Notes: generated by a model from the sequence alone, not told the origin. Counted from the stretch's first letter, positions 1 through 5,176 are shown. The stretch: DNA of 5,660 nt from Chitinophagales bacterium (GCA_014380545.1 JACMJP010000110.1:1-5660); one strand, 5' to 3'. Program-made: numbers and translations.

Positions 1-130
1 CAATACAAATTTACAATTGAGCCTTTAGTTAGATATAACTCACGACAATACTATTGCACTCTATTTTACCTTCAATCTATTTTTGTAATGAACGCAGTTC
101 TTAATAATTTGGATAAAAAAGTAGCTTTTT

Positions 131-357
131 GAATTAAAACAGAAGCAAAAGGAATTCAATCTGCGGCAAAATGAATTAAAACAGAAGTAAAAGGAATTCA
201 ATCTGCAGCAGAATGAATTAAAACAGAAGCTAAATGAATTCAATCTGCAGCAAAATGAATTAAAACAGGAGTAAAATGAATTCAATCTGCAGCAAAATGA
301 ATTACAACAGAAGTAAAAGGAATTACAACAGGAGCAAAATGAATACAAAAAGTAAAG
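131..357. repeat. 21-bp minisatellite (10 full units plus a partial unit)
   Basis: Ten consecutive 21-bp units (131-340) follow one another with no indel, and a decayed eleventh runs to about 357. Most units alternate between an A form (gaattaaaacag...) and a B form (gaattcaatctgcag...), giving a 42-bp higher-order period; the last two full units are both A-like. Read on the plus strand the units are in-frame heptads of the ELKQKQK / EFNLQQN type. Three A units carry TAA at codon 6 (188-190, 272-274, 314-316), a TAG lies just upstream at 122-124, and there is no start, so this is not an intact gene. The minus strand is open for 95 codons (61-348), but the product would be a Cys/Phe/Asn/Ser repeat with no recognisable domain. 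I read the region as non-coding repeat DNA or the remnant of a coiled-coil coding repeat. Confidence 0.9.
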
Positions 358-429
358 AAAATATGAACATCATTTCATCACATAAAACAAAATGCCTATG
401 GATAGAAAAACGCCGGGTGTAATTTGCAT

Positions 430-561
430 CGTAATACAGCGCAGCGAAGCCCGACTGATCAGTCGGGCAGGCATCCCACATTATAAGAATTAAGAATTTT
501 TTATTTACTGCTTTTAATGACGGGACTCTTCATCGCCGAAACGGGCGATTTAGAGTGTCGA
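430..561. repeat. Palindromic repeat cassette 1 (degenerate left arm, palindrome in its head)
   Basis: The left arm (about 430-478) is diverged from the 'cgtcatgctgag' form, and its head contains a perfect 20-bp palindrome. The right arm (520-561) has the standard form (acgggactcttc, then a gccgaaacgg head) but ends in tagagtgtcga instead of cagagtgacga. The about 40-nt spacer between the arms shares the aagaatt...actgcttttaatg pattern of the other cassettes. It is the most diverged member and marks the left edge of the array. Confidence 0.8.
449..468. repeat. Perfect 20-bp palindrome
   Basis: GCCCGACTGA followed directly by its exact reverse complement TCAGTCGGGC. It sits at the point where other left arms carry a short head between 'gcgaag' and 'atctcgt'. 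It is GC-rich compared with its surroundings. It would extrude as a strong hairpin and looks like an exchanged head of the repeat. No gene or known operator is recognised here. Confidence 0.9.
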
Positions 562-623
562 TGGTTTTTATGTGCGGCGCTTCGATATTAATTATAATAA
601 GAATTGATGCATTCCCTCCACAT
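562..623. repeat. Beta-type inter-cassette spacer, copy 1 (62 nt)
   Basis: This spacer joins cassettes 1 and 2. Its last about 44 nt (from cttcgatattaattat) match the spacer at 1637-1698, which is also 62 nt long. The match continues through the next left arm. Confidence 0.75.
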
Positions 624-750
624 CGTCATGCTGAGCGCAGCGAAGTATCTCGTGAAAAGAATTGAGAATTTATTTATGATAAGTGCTAATAATTTCTGCT
701 TCTAATAACGGGACTCTTCATTGCCGAAACGGACGATTTCAGAGTGACGA
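624..750. repeat. Palindromic repeat cassette 2
   Basis: Left arm 624-653 (cgtcatgctgag, head cgcagc, gaagtatctcgt), a 64-nt spacer, then right arm 718-750. The right-arm head is a small hairpin: tgccg pairs with cgg(a)cg around an AAA loop. The left arm and its upstream flank are nearly identical to those of cassette 5. Short open frames across this cassette only encode the repeat and are not treated as genes. Confidence 0.88.
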
Positions 751-838
751 TTAACGATGGTGTGCGGTTTTTCAATTTTGATTTAATATCAGAATTCAAT
801 ATTGATTTAATATAAGAATTGATGTGCTCCCTCCACAT
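751..838. repeat. Alpha-type inter-cassette spacer, copy 1 (88 nt)
   Basis: This spacer joins cassettes 2 and 3 and has the same length as the spacer at 1435-1522. The first about 70 nt (ttaacga.ggtgtgcgg, caattttgattta, gaattcaatattgattt) are nearly identical in both copies, differing by a few substitutions and one small indel. Confidence 0.8.
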
Positions 839-966
839 CGTCATGCTGAGTGAAGCGAAGCATCTCGTCATAAGAATTGAGAATATTCATTAATTCTTAT
901 TCAAATTAATTACTGCTTTTATTGACGGGACTCTTCATCGCCGAAACGGACGATTCAGAGTGACGA
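839..966. repeat. Palindromic repeat cassette 3
   Basis: Left arm 839-868 with the head variant tgaagc (instead of cgcagc) and 'gcatctcgt'. Spacer of 56 nt. Right arm 925-966, identical in its core to the right arms at 1393-1434 and 1595-1636. After the right arm, about 24 nt (gcgaggg...ttcttcgat, to about 990) match the start of a beta spacer. Homology then stops at the GIY-YIG gene. Confidence 0.88.
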
Positions 967-1010
967 TGGCGAGGGATCCGGTTCTTCGATAAAAATATCT
1001 AAAATTAAAT

Positions 1011-1325
1011 TCACCAAAGTTTCACATCTTTTTCAAACAGATCTTCCCATTTCGGGTTTACTGATTCAATTAATGTGATCTTTTTATTTCGGACCCAGCC
1101 TTTAATTTGTTTTTCTCTTTTTATTGCCGCTTCTATAGATTCAAAACATTCATAATAAACTAATTTATCACAATTGTATTTCGCTGTAAATGCAAATGGT
1201 CTTATTTTATAAATATGTTGCGGAATCCTGATGATCAGGTCTGAAGTTACGCCTGTATAGAGAACTGTATTAGGCCTGTTTGTTATAATATATGTACTTC
1301 CTCCTTTTGCGTAAATGGGTCTCAC
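1011..1325 (-). CDS. Small GIY-YIG family endonuclease (UPF0213/YhbQ-like)
   Basis: The 104-residue product is a single GIY-YIG nuclease domain, the fold found in UvrC and in homing nucleases. Visible landmarks are the two catalytic-core tyrosines, Y12 (in TYI, the GIY element) and Y23 (in YTG, the YIG element). Arg33 and His37 lie in the LxxRxxxH helix, and the metal-binding Glu71 lies in AIKREKQIKG. The C-terminal LIESVNPKWEDLF matches the usual tail of the small Bacteroidota members, and the length is normal. No in-frame ATG exists at the N terminus; GTG at 1323-1325 is the best start and keeps the KGG segment that precedes the fold. A perfect -7 element lies just upstream. All core residues are intact, so activity is plausible, but the substrate is unknown; homologues are often misnamed as UvrC subunits. 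The gene lies inside a palindromic repeat array, in place of one left arm. Confidence 0.9.
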   Translation of the reverse strand: MRPIYAKGGSTYIITNRPNTVLYTGVTSDLIIRIPQHIYKIRPFAFTAKYNCDKLVYYECFESIEAAIKREKQIKGWVRNKKITLIESVNPKWEDLFEKDVKLW

Positions 1326-1342
1326 AATAAAAATATTTTTTT

Positions 1343-1350
1343 CAAAAGTA
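1343..1350 (-). promoter_or_regulatory. Candidate -7 promoter element for the GIY-YIG gene
   Basis: TACTTTTG on the minus strand matches the Bacteroidota consensus TAnnTTTG exactly. Transcription would begin near 1336, leaving a leader of about 10 nt before the GTG. No convincing -33 TTG is seen at the usual distance, so this is suggestive only. Confidence 0.4.
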
Positions 1351-1392
1351 AATATTTTTTCTATCGGCTGAGAATAATTTCAGGTTCTAATT

Positions 1393-1434
1393 ACGGGACT
1401 CTTCATCGCCGAAACGGACGATTCAGAGTGACGA
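1393..1434. repeat. Orphan right arm of a palindromic repeat cassette
   Basis: This is a complete right arm (acgggactcttc, gccgaaacgg head, ttcagagtgacga) with no left arm before it. Spacer-like homology begins around 1384 (ttctaattacggg, compare ttctaataacggg before the arm at 718). The place of the missing left arm is taken by the GIY-YIG gene and its upstream region. Confidence 0.85.
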
Positions 1435-1522
1435 TTAACGAGGGTGTGCGGTTTTTCAATTTTGATTTATTTAAGAATTCAATATTGATTTAATATAAGA
1501 ATTGATTCATTTCCTCGTGCAC
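1435..1522. repeat. Alpha-type inter-cassette spacer, copy 2 (88 nt)
   Basis: Second copy of the spacer at 751-838, again 88 nt. It differs by a short internal deletion and by a diverged last about 20 nt (cctcgtgcac instead of ccctccacat). Confidence 0.8.
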
Positions 1523-1636
1523 CGTCATGCTGAGGAGGTACGACGAAGTATCTCGTTATTAGAATTGAGAATTTTTTTATTACTGCTTTTAATGACGGGA
1601 CTCTTCATCGCCGAAACGGACGATTCAGAGTGACGA
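1523..1636. repeat. Palindromic repeat cassette 4
   Basis: Left arm 1523-1556 carries a longer head variant (gaggtacgac between the conserved halves). Spacer of 38 nt. Right arm 1595-1636 has the standard form. The right arm and the 10-15 nt on each side match cassette 3 closely (ttactgctttta.tgacggg). Confidence 0.88.
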
Positions 1637-1698
1637 TAGTGAGGGAGTTTGGCTCTTCGATATTAATTATAATAAGAATTGATGCACTCCCTCCACAT
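1637..1698. repeat. Beta-type inter-cassette spacer, copy 2 (62 nt)
   Basis: Second copy of the 562-623 spacer. From 1655 the match runs through the following left arm to 1746 with a single substitution (C at 1687 against T at 612). Confidence 0.8.
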
Positions 1699-1806
1699 CG
1701 TCATGCTGAGCGCAGCGAAGTATCTCGTGAAAAGAATTGAGAATTTTTATTATTTCTTCTAATGACGAGATTCTTCATCAGCCTGCGGCAGGATTCAGAA
1801 TGACGA
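1699..1806. repeat. Palindromic repeat cassette 5
   Basis: Left arm 1699-1728, 36-nt spacer, right arm 1765-1806. This right arm differs from the others. It reads acgagattcttc...ttcagaatgacga with a cctgcggcagg hairpin head, and it is the best complement of a left arm in the array. Inner 12-mers (gaagtatctcgt) pair at 11 of 12 positions and outer 12-mers (cgtcatgctgag) at 10 of 12. It ends 20 nt past the stop codon of the minus-strand HMA gene, so it may also form the 3' end structure of that transcript. Confidence 0.88.
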
Positions 1807-1826
1807 TTGCCGGTGCTGTGCAGTCT

Positions 1827-2183
1827 TTAATTAACCTTTATGCAGCACTCGTCTAATTGTGCGACTCCGGTTTCTTTGGCTTTTGTTCCATCGGCATCGT
1901 AGCCTGCATTCGAAAGTGATTCCCGAAGTATATCAGGATTCGTCTTCGTTGTTTTATAAACTACGGTTACAACCTGCGATGCAACATCCAGTTTTGCTGT
2001 TTTCACTCCTTTCTCAGCAATTAATGTAGTTTCAATGAGTGGTTGACATGTTCCGCAAATAGCACAATGATCACAAGCAATATTTGTTTTTATCTGAACC
2101 GTTTCCACTTTCTTTTGAGCCGATGCAGTAAAACCTGCAAATACCAATAGGATAGCTATCGCTATATTTTTAAATTCTTTCAT
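1827..2183 (-). CDS. Exported heavy-metal-associated (HMA) domain protein
   Basis: The product has 118 residues. A signal peptide (KEFKN charged start, hydrophobic 7-20, cleavage likely after ASA at 20-22) sends it to the periplasm. Residues 27-98 have the beta-alpha-beta-beta-alpha-beta pattern of HMA/CopZ-like domains: VQIKTN strand, Cys cluster, helix LIETTLIAEKGV, strands AKLDV and VVTVVYK, helix PDILRESLSNAG, then YDAD. The metal site is expanded. Cys37, 40, 43 and 46 form CxxCxxCxxC where a classical HMA domain has one CxxC. A further Cys113-Cys114 pair sits near the C terminus, as in related Bacteroidota proteins. Binding of copper or another soft metal, or a role in metal delivery, is inferred from the family; the metal cannot be read from sequence. 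No transporter gene is adjacent. Only an imperfect promoter-like TATGTTTC is seen on the minus strand at 2225-2232. Confidence 0.85.
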   Translation of the reverse strand: MKEFKNIAIAILLVFAGFTASAQKKVETVQIKTNIACDHCAICGTCQPLIETTLIAEKGVKTAKLDVASQVVTVVYKTTKTNPDILRESLSNAGYDADGTKAKETGVAQLDECCIKVN

Positions 2184-2307
2184 CTATTTTTTATTTAATA
2201 TTAAAATGAGTATTAAAGATAAAGGAAACATACGTATCTATATGCAATAACGCTGTTTCAGTGTCTTTAATTTTCAAATAATACTTCCTGTTGCGCAAGG
2301 TATTTCG

Positions 2308-2315
2308 TACCTTTG
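2308..2315 (+). promoter_or_regulatory. Candidate -7 promoter element for the ABC-F gene
   Basis: TACCTTTG matches the Bacteroidota TAnnTTTG consensus exactly. A TTG lies upstream at 2291-2293, but its spacing (14 nt) is shorter than usual, so the -33 element is uncertain. Transcription would start near 2322, giving a leader of about 34 nt that is A-rich, with an aaaagg at 2331-2336 too far from the ATG to be a normal ribosome-binding site. Confidence 0.55.
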
Positions 2316-2355
2316 CAGCCCTTAATAACAAAAGGAAAAATAAAAAATTTATTGA

Positions 2356-3984
2356 ATGATAACAGTAAACAATGTATCCCTTCGCTACGGAAAAAGAATT
2401 TTATTTGATGAAGTTAATTTAAAGTTCACAAAAGGAAATTGTTATGGAATTATTGGCGCAAACGGAGCAGGAAAATCTACATTCTTAAAAATAATATCAG
2501 GTGATATAGATCCCACAACCGGTTTTATAGAAATAACGCCCGGAGAAAGAATGGCGGTGCTGAAACAAAATCACTTCGAGTTTGATCAGCATTTGGTTAT
2601 TCATACGGTTATGATGGGGCATAAAAAACTCTGGAATATTATCCAGGAAAAAGATGCATTATACGCAAAAGCAGATTTTAGTGAGGAAGACGGTATGCGG
2701 GTTGGCGAACTGGAGGCAGAGTTTGGTGAAATGAATGGATGGAATGCAGAAAGTGATGCTGCAGAATTATTAAGCAATCTCGGCATCAAAGAAGATATGC
2801 ATTACCAGTATATGAAAGACCTTGTCGGGAAAGAAAAGGTGCGGGTTTTAATTGCACAGGCTCTTTATGGCAATCCTGATATTTTATTAATGGATGAGCC
2901 TACAAACGATCTTGATATTGATACGGTAAGCTGGCTGGAAAACTTTCTTGCTGATTATGAAAATACAGTAATTGTAGTATCACACGACAGACACTTTTTA
3001 GATGCAGTGTGTACACATGTGGCAGATATAGATTTCGGTAAAATAGCAATCTTCACCGGAAATTATTCTTTCTGGTACCAGTCGTCTCAGCTTATGCTGC
3101 AACTGATGTCGCAAAAAAATAAAAAGACAGAAGATAAGAGAAAGGAATTGCAAGATTTCATTAGCCGCTTTAGCGCAAATGCCTCAAAAGCGAAACAGGC
3201 AACATCCAGGAAAAAAGCATTAGAGAAATTAAATATTGAGGAGATGCGTCCTTCATCAAGAAAATATCCCGGTATTTTCTTCACTCCGGAAAGAGAAGTG
3301 GGTGACCTGGTTTTAAGTGTGAAAAATTTATCTAAAAAATATTCAGGCGCTTATTTATTTAAAAATATTTCTTTTACTGTTGAGAAAGGAGATAAAATAG
3401 CCATTGTGAGTAAACACCCGATGGCAATTACAAATTTCTTTGAAATAATATCCGGGGAAAAGAAACCGGATAGTGGTGATTATAAATGGGGAGTAACAAT
3501 TACAACCAATTATCTTCCCAATGAAAATACTGAATTTTTTGTAAGTGATATGAATTTAATTGACTGGCTGCGTCAATATTCAAAAGAAAAAGATGAGGCA
3601 TTTGTAAGGGGATTCTTAGGAAGAATGTTATTTAGCGGAGAAGAATCTTTAAAAAGCTGTAAAGTATTATCAGGGGGAGAAAAAGTACGCTGTATGATTT
3701 CAAGAGGTATGCTGCTGGGAGGAAATGCTTTATTACTTGATGAGCCAACAAATCATTTAGACCTGGAAAGTATTACAGCATTTAATAACGGCTTGCAGGA
3801 ATTCAACGGAGTTATTTTATTTACTTCGCATGATCACCAGTTTATGCAAACGGTGGCTAACAGGGTAATTGAAATAACACCAAACGGCGTTATTGATAAA
3901 TTGATGACCTATGATGAATATATTACAGATGAAAGGGTAAAAGAATTACAAAGCCAGATGTATCCTGTAGAAGAGTTGGATTAA
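2356..3984 (+). CDS. ABC-F family ATPase (YbiT-like), one degenerate ATP site
   Basis: The 542-residue protein has two ABC domains in tandem and no membrane segments, the layout of ABC-F proteins, which bind the ribosomal E site region and modulate translation. Domain 1: Walker A GANGAGKST (34-42), Q-loop Gln71, signature LVGKEK (156-161), Walker B ILLMDEPTNDLD (Asp180, Glu181) and His210. The charged linker of about 240-305 corresponds to the interdomain helices. Domain 2: SKHPMAITN (352-360) replaces Walker A, Pro388 stands at the Q-loop, the signature LSGGEK (438-443) is intact, Walker B is LLLDEPTNHLD (Asp462, Glu463), and His492. Length is close to E. coli YbiT, and there is no Uup-type C-terminal coiled coil. 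ATG at 2356 is chosen because ITVNNVSLRYG begins the domain directly. The gene appears to be transcribed alone. A translation-factor role is more likely than drug resistance, but the cellular role is not established by sequence. Confidence 0.95.
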   Translation: MITVNNVSLRYGKRILFDEVNLKFTKGNCYGIIGANGAGKSTFLKIISGDIDPTTGFIEITPGERMAVLKQNHFEFDQHLVIHTVMMGHKKLWNIIQEKDALYAKADFSEEDGMRVGELEAEFGEMNGWNAESDAAELLSNLGIKEDMHYQYMKDLVGKEKVRVLIAQALYGNPDILLMDEPTNDLDIDTVSWLENFLADYENTVIVVSHDRHFLDAVCTHVADIDFGKIAIFTGNYSFWYQSSQLMLQLMSQKNKKTEDKRKELQDFISRFSANASKAKQATSRKKALEKLNIEEMRPSSRKYPGIFFTPEREVGDLVLSVKNLSKKYSGAYLFKNISFTVEKGDKIAIVSKHPMAITNFFEIISGEKKPDSGDYKWGVTITTNYLPNENTEFFVSDMNLIDWLRQYSKEKDEAFVRGFLGRMLFSGEESLKSCKVLSGGEKVRCMISRGMLLGGNALLLDEPTNHLDLESITAFNNGLQEFNGVILFTSHDHQFMQTVANRVIEITPNGVIDKLMTYDEYITDERVKELQSQMYPVEELD

Positions 3985-4028
3985 TGAATATTGATATCAA
4001 ATATCTTGTCACTATAATGCAGATCGCA

Positions 4029-4051
4029 TAAAAGATTAATTAATACTTTTA
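4029..4051. terminator. Possible bidirectional terminator between convergent genes
   Basis: TAAAAG pairs with CTTTTA around an 11-nt loop that itself contains the palindrome attaattaat. It lies between the convergent stops of the ABC-F gene and the small minus-strand gene, where a shared terminator is expected. The stem is short and almost pure AT, so the support is modest. Confidence 0.3.
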
Positions 4052-4073
4052 ATTGTTGACTGAGGTTTTATTT

Positions 4074-4433
4074 TCACTCAATCACAAAAGTACCAAGGTC
4101 TATCCATTCACCCTCCTTTGAATTAAAATTCCCCTGTATATTAAAATCAATGTTTTGCGCTACAGGTGTTTTAAATATTTGTAACCCTTCTTTAAGCAAT
4201 GTAATGTAAAAATCAGGTTTTGTTTCAAGCAATGAATCTTCTGTTCTGTATTGTTTAGGGTCAATTTTAAAATGTGCCTTCCCCTCACTATTTAATTTTG
4301 ACTCTCCGAGAAAATCATCTGTTAATATGTCTTTATCATATAATCTTGCGGAATAATTTCCACCATGCACAGGTTCTGCATTATGTTTATGAATAAATTT
4401 TACGTACACCTGTATTAATAATTCCATATTCAT
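4074..4433 (-). CDS. Small cytosolic beta-sandwich protein, transthyretin/C2-like, function unknown
   Basis: A start at ATG 4433-4431 gives 119 residues; the second ATG two codons later (4427) is equally possible. An in-frame ATG at 4475 would add 14 residues, but a perfect -7 promoter element lies inside that extension, so I prefer the internal start. There is no signal peptide or membrane segment. The visible pattern is alternating short strands: LIQVYVKFIHKH, YSARLYDKD, DDFLGESKLNSEGKAHFKI, DFYITLLKEG and WIDLGTFVI. The segment ARLYDKDILTDDFLGE followed by nSeGkAhF resembles the 'LYDKD...DDxLgeg.Td.dGkF' strand-turn-strand of transthyretin-like and some C2-like sandwiches. This is a fold-level guess from motif likeness, not a family assignment. 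It is convergent with the ABC-F gene and divergent from msrB. Confidence 0.7.
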   Translation of the reverse strand: MNMELLIQVYVKFIHKHNAEPVHGGNYSARLYDKDILTDDFLGESKLNSEGKAHFKIDPKQYRTEDSLLETKPDFYITLLKEGLQIFKTPVAQNIDFNIQGNFNSKEGEWIDLGTFVIE

Positions 4434-4452
4434 TAGTTTATCTTTGTGCAGG

Positions 4453-4460
4453 CAAATGTA
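4453..4460 (-). promoter_or_regulatory. Candidate -7 promoter element that decides the start of the small minus-strand gene
   Basis: TACATTTG on the minus strand is an exact TAnnTTTG. Transcription would begin near 4446, about 13 nt before ATG 4433. The upstream ATG at 4475 would then not be on the mRNA. No clear -33 TTG is visible. Confidence 0.5.
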
Positions 4461-4585
4461 GCGGGTTTTTGTCATTTACACTTAACGAACTTTAACCGGC
4501 AGAAGAAACTTTATACATCGGGTACTGTTTAAAATCCCGTAATCTAAAAGTGTCGTATATGTTTTCGAAAAAAATTATATTATTA

Positions 4586-5122
4586 ATGAAAAAGCATTTA
4601 ACTATTTTATCGCTGTTTGCACTGATATCATTTATTTCCTGCGGTCAATCTTCAGATCGCACAAAATCAACAGAAATGGAAAAAAAATCAACTGTAAAAC
4701 TTGAAAGCCCGGATTATGTTTGGGATGGCAAAAAAATAGAAAAGTCTGATGAAGAATGGAAAAAAATTCTTACAGCAGATCAATATTATGTTACAAGAGA
4801 GCAGGGAACTGACAGAGCCTTCAATAATGAATTCTGGGATAATCATGAAGATGGAATATATTATTGCGTTTGTTGCGGAATGCCCCTCATGGATTCAAAA
4901 CATAAGTTTGAGTCAGGTACCGGATGGCCCAGTTTTTATCAACCCATTAATGAAAAAAACATTGCCGTATCTACAGATATGGAAATTGGTTATGAAAGAG
5001 ATGAAGTACATTGCGCAAGATGTGGTGCGCATTTAGGGCATGTATTTAATGATGCACCGGATCAGCCTACAGGGCTTCGATACTGTATGGATTCTTCCTG
5101 TTTTATTTTTAAGAAAAGATAA
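4586..5122 (+). CDS. msrB: Peptide-methionine (R)-S-oxide reductase MsrB, lipoprotein form
   Basis: MsrB reduces the R epimer of methionine sulfoxide in oxidised proteins. From ATG 4586 the protein has 178 residues. MKKHLTILSLFALISFIS ends in a lipobox-like FISC, with Cys19 as the predicted lipid anchor, so the enzyme should act at the envelope. The start at 4550 is rejected because it would add 12 residues before the signal peptide. The MsrB domain spans about 57-176. Zinc cysteines are C94/C97 (CVCCG) and C143/C146 (CARCGAHLGH). The substrate loop is FESGTGWPSF, and HLGHVFNDAP, PTGLRYC follow, with catalytic Cys167. The GTGWPSF loop has Thr where many MsrBs have the resolving Cys. There is an extra Cys172 in SSCF, where most homologues have Ala or Ser. 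No msrA is present in the window. A TATGTTTT at 4558-4565 is a weak promoter candidate. Confidence 0.95.
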   Translation: MKKHLTILSLFALISFISCGQSSDRTKSTEMEKKSTVKLESPDYVWDGKKIEKSDEEWKKILTADQYYVTREQGTDRAFNNEFWDNHEDGIYYCVCCGMPLMDSKHKFESGTGWPSFYQPINEKNIAVSTDMEIGYERDEVHCARCGAHLGHVFNDAPDQPTGLRYCMDSSCFIFKKR

Positions 5123-5139
5123 TTCAGGAAACAACATTT

Positions 5140-5176
5140 AAATTCGCAGCAGTTTTATAAAAACGGCTGCGAATTT
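5140..5176 (+). terminator. Strong hairpin after msrB, terminator-like
   Basis: AAATTCGCAGC (5140-5150) pairs perfectly over 11 bp with GCTGCGAATTT (5166-5176). Inside it, after an A/G mismatch, GTTTT (5152-5156) pairs with AAAAC (5160-5164) around an ATA loop. The stem is thus 16 bp with one mismatch. It begins 18 nt after the msrB stop. The downstream sequence (gatcttatata) is not a clean U run, so termination may be partial. The 3' arm overlaps the best start codon of the next gene. Confidence 0.75.

Noticed and set aside
61..348. 95-codon open frame on the minus strand, rich in Cys, Phe, Asn and Ser
   Set aside because: It is almost wholly the translation of the 21-bp minisatellite. The composition is unlike a folded protein and there is no domain or ribosome-binding signal.
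131..357. CRISPR array
   Set aside because: The units are contiguous and only 21 bp, with no unique spacers and no cas genes in the window.
686..871. 61-codon open frame on the minus strand
   Set aside because: It begins in the left arm of a palindromic cassette (the frequent spurious start MTRCFASLSMT) and runs across spacer and right arm, so it only reads the repeat.
430..1806. Insertion sequence or RAYT/REP system
   Set aside because: No transposase gene or Y1 HUH motif is present, and no terminal repeats bound the whole region. The only protein in the array is the GIY-YIG nuclease.
2601..2789. 62-codon open frame on the minus strand within the ABC-F gene
   Set aside because: Antisense shadow of a clearly coding frame with intact ABC motifs. 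The same reasoning applies to the frame at 3087-3284.
2356..3984. Antibiotic-resistance ABC-F (Msr/Vga/OptrA type)
   Set aside because: The motifs, length and degenerate second P-loop fit the YbiT-like housekeeping clade, and no resistance context is visible.
3985..4006. Hairpin around gatatc just after the ABC-F stop
   Set aside because: Only the ten central bases (ttgatatcaa) are palindromic, which leaves no loop. The flanks do not pair and there is no U run, so it is too weak to call a terminator.
4749..5036. 95-codon open frame on the plus strand within msrB
   Set aside because: Out-of-frame shadow; the msrB frame carries all zinc and catalytic residues.
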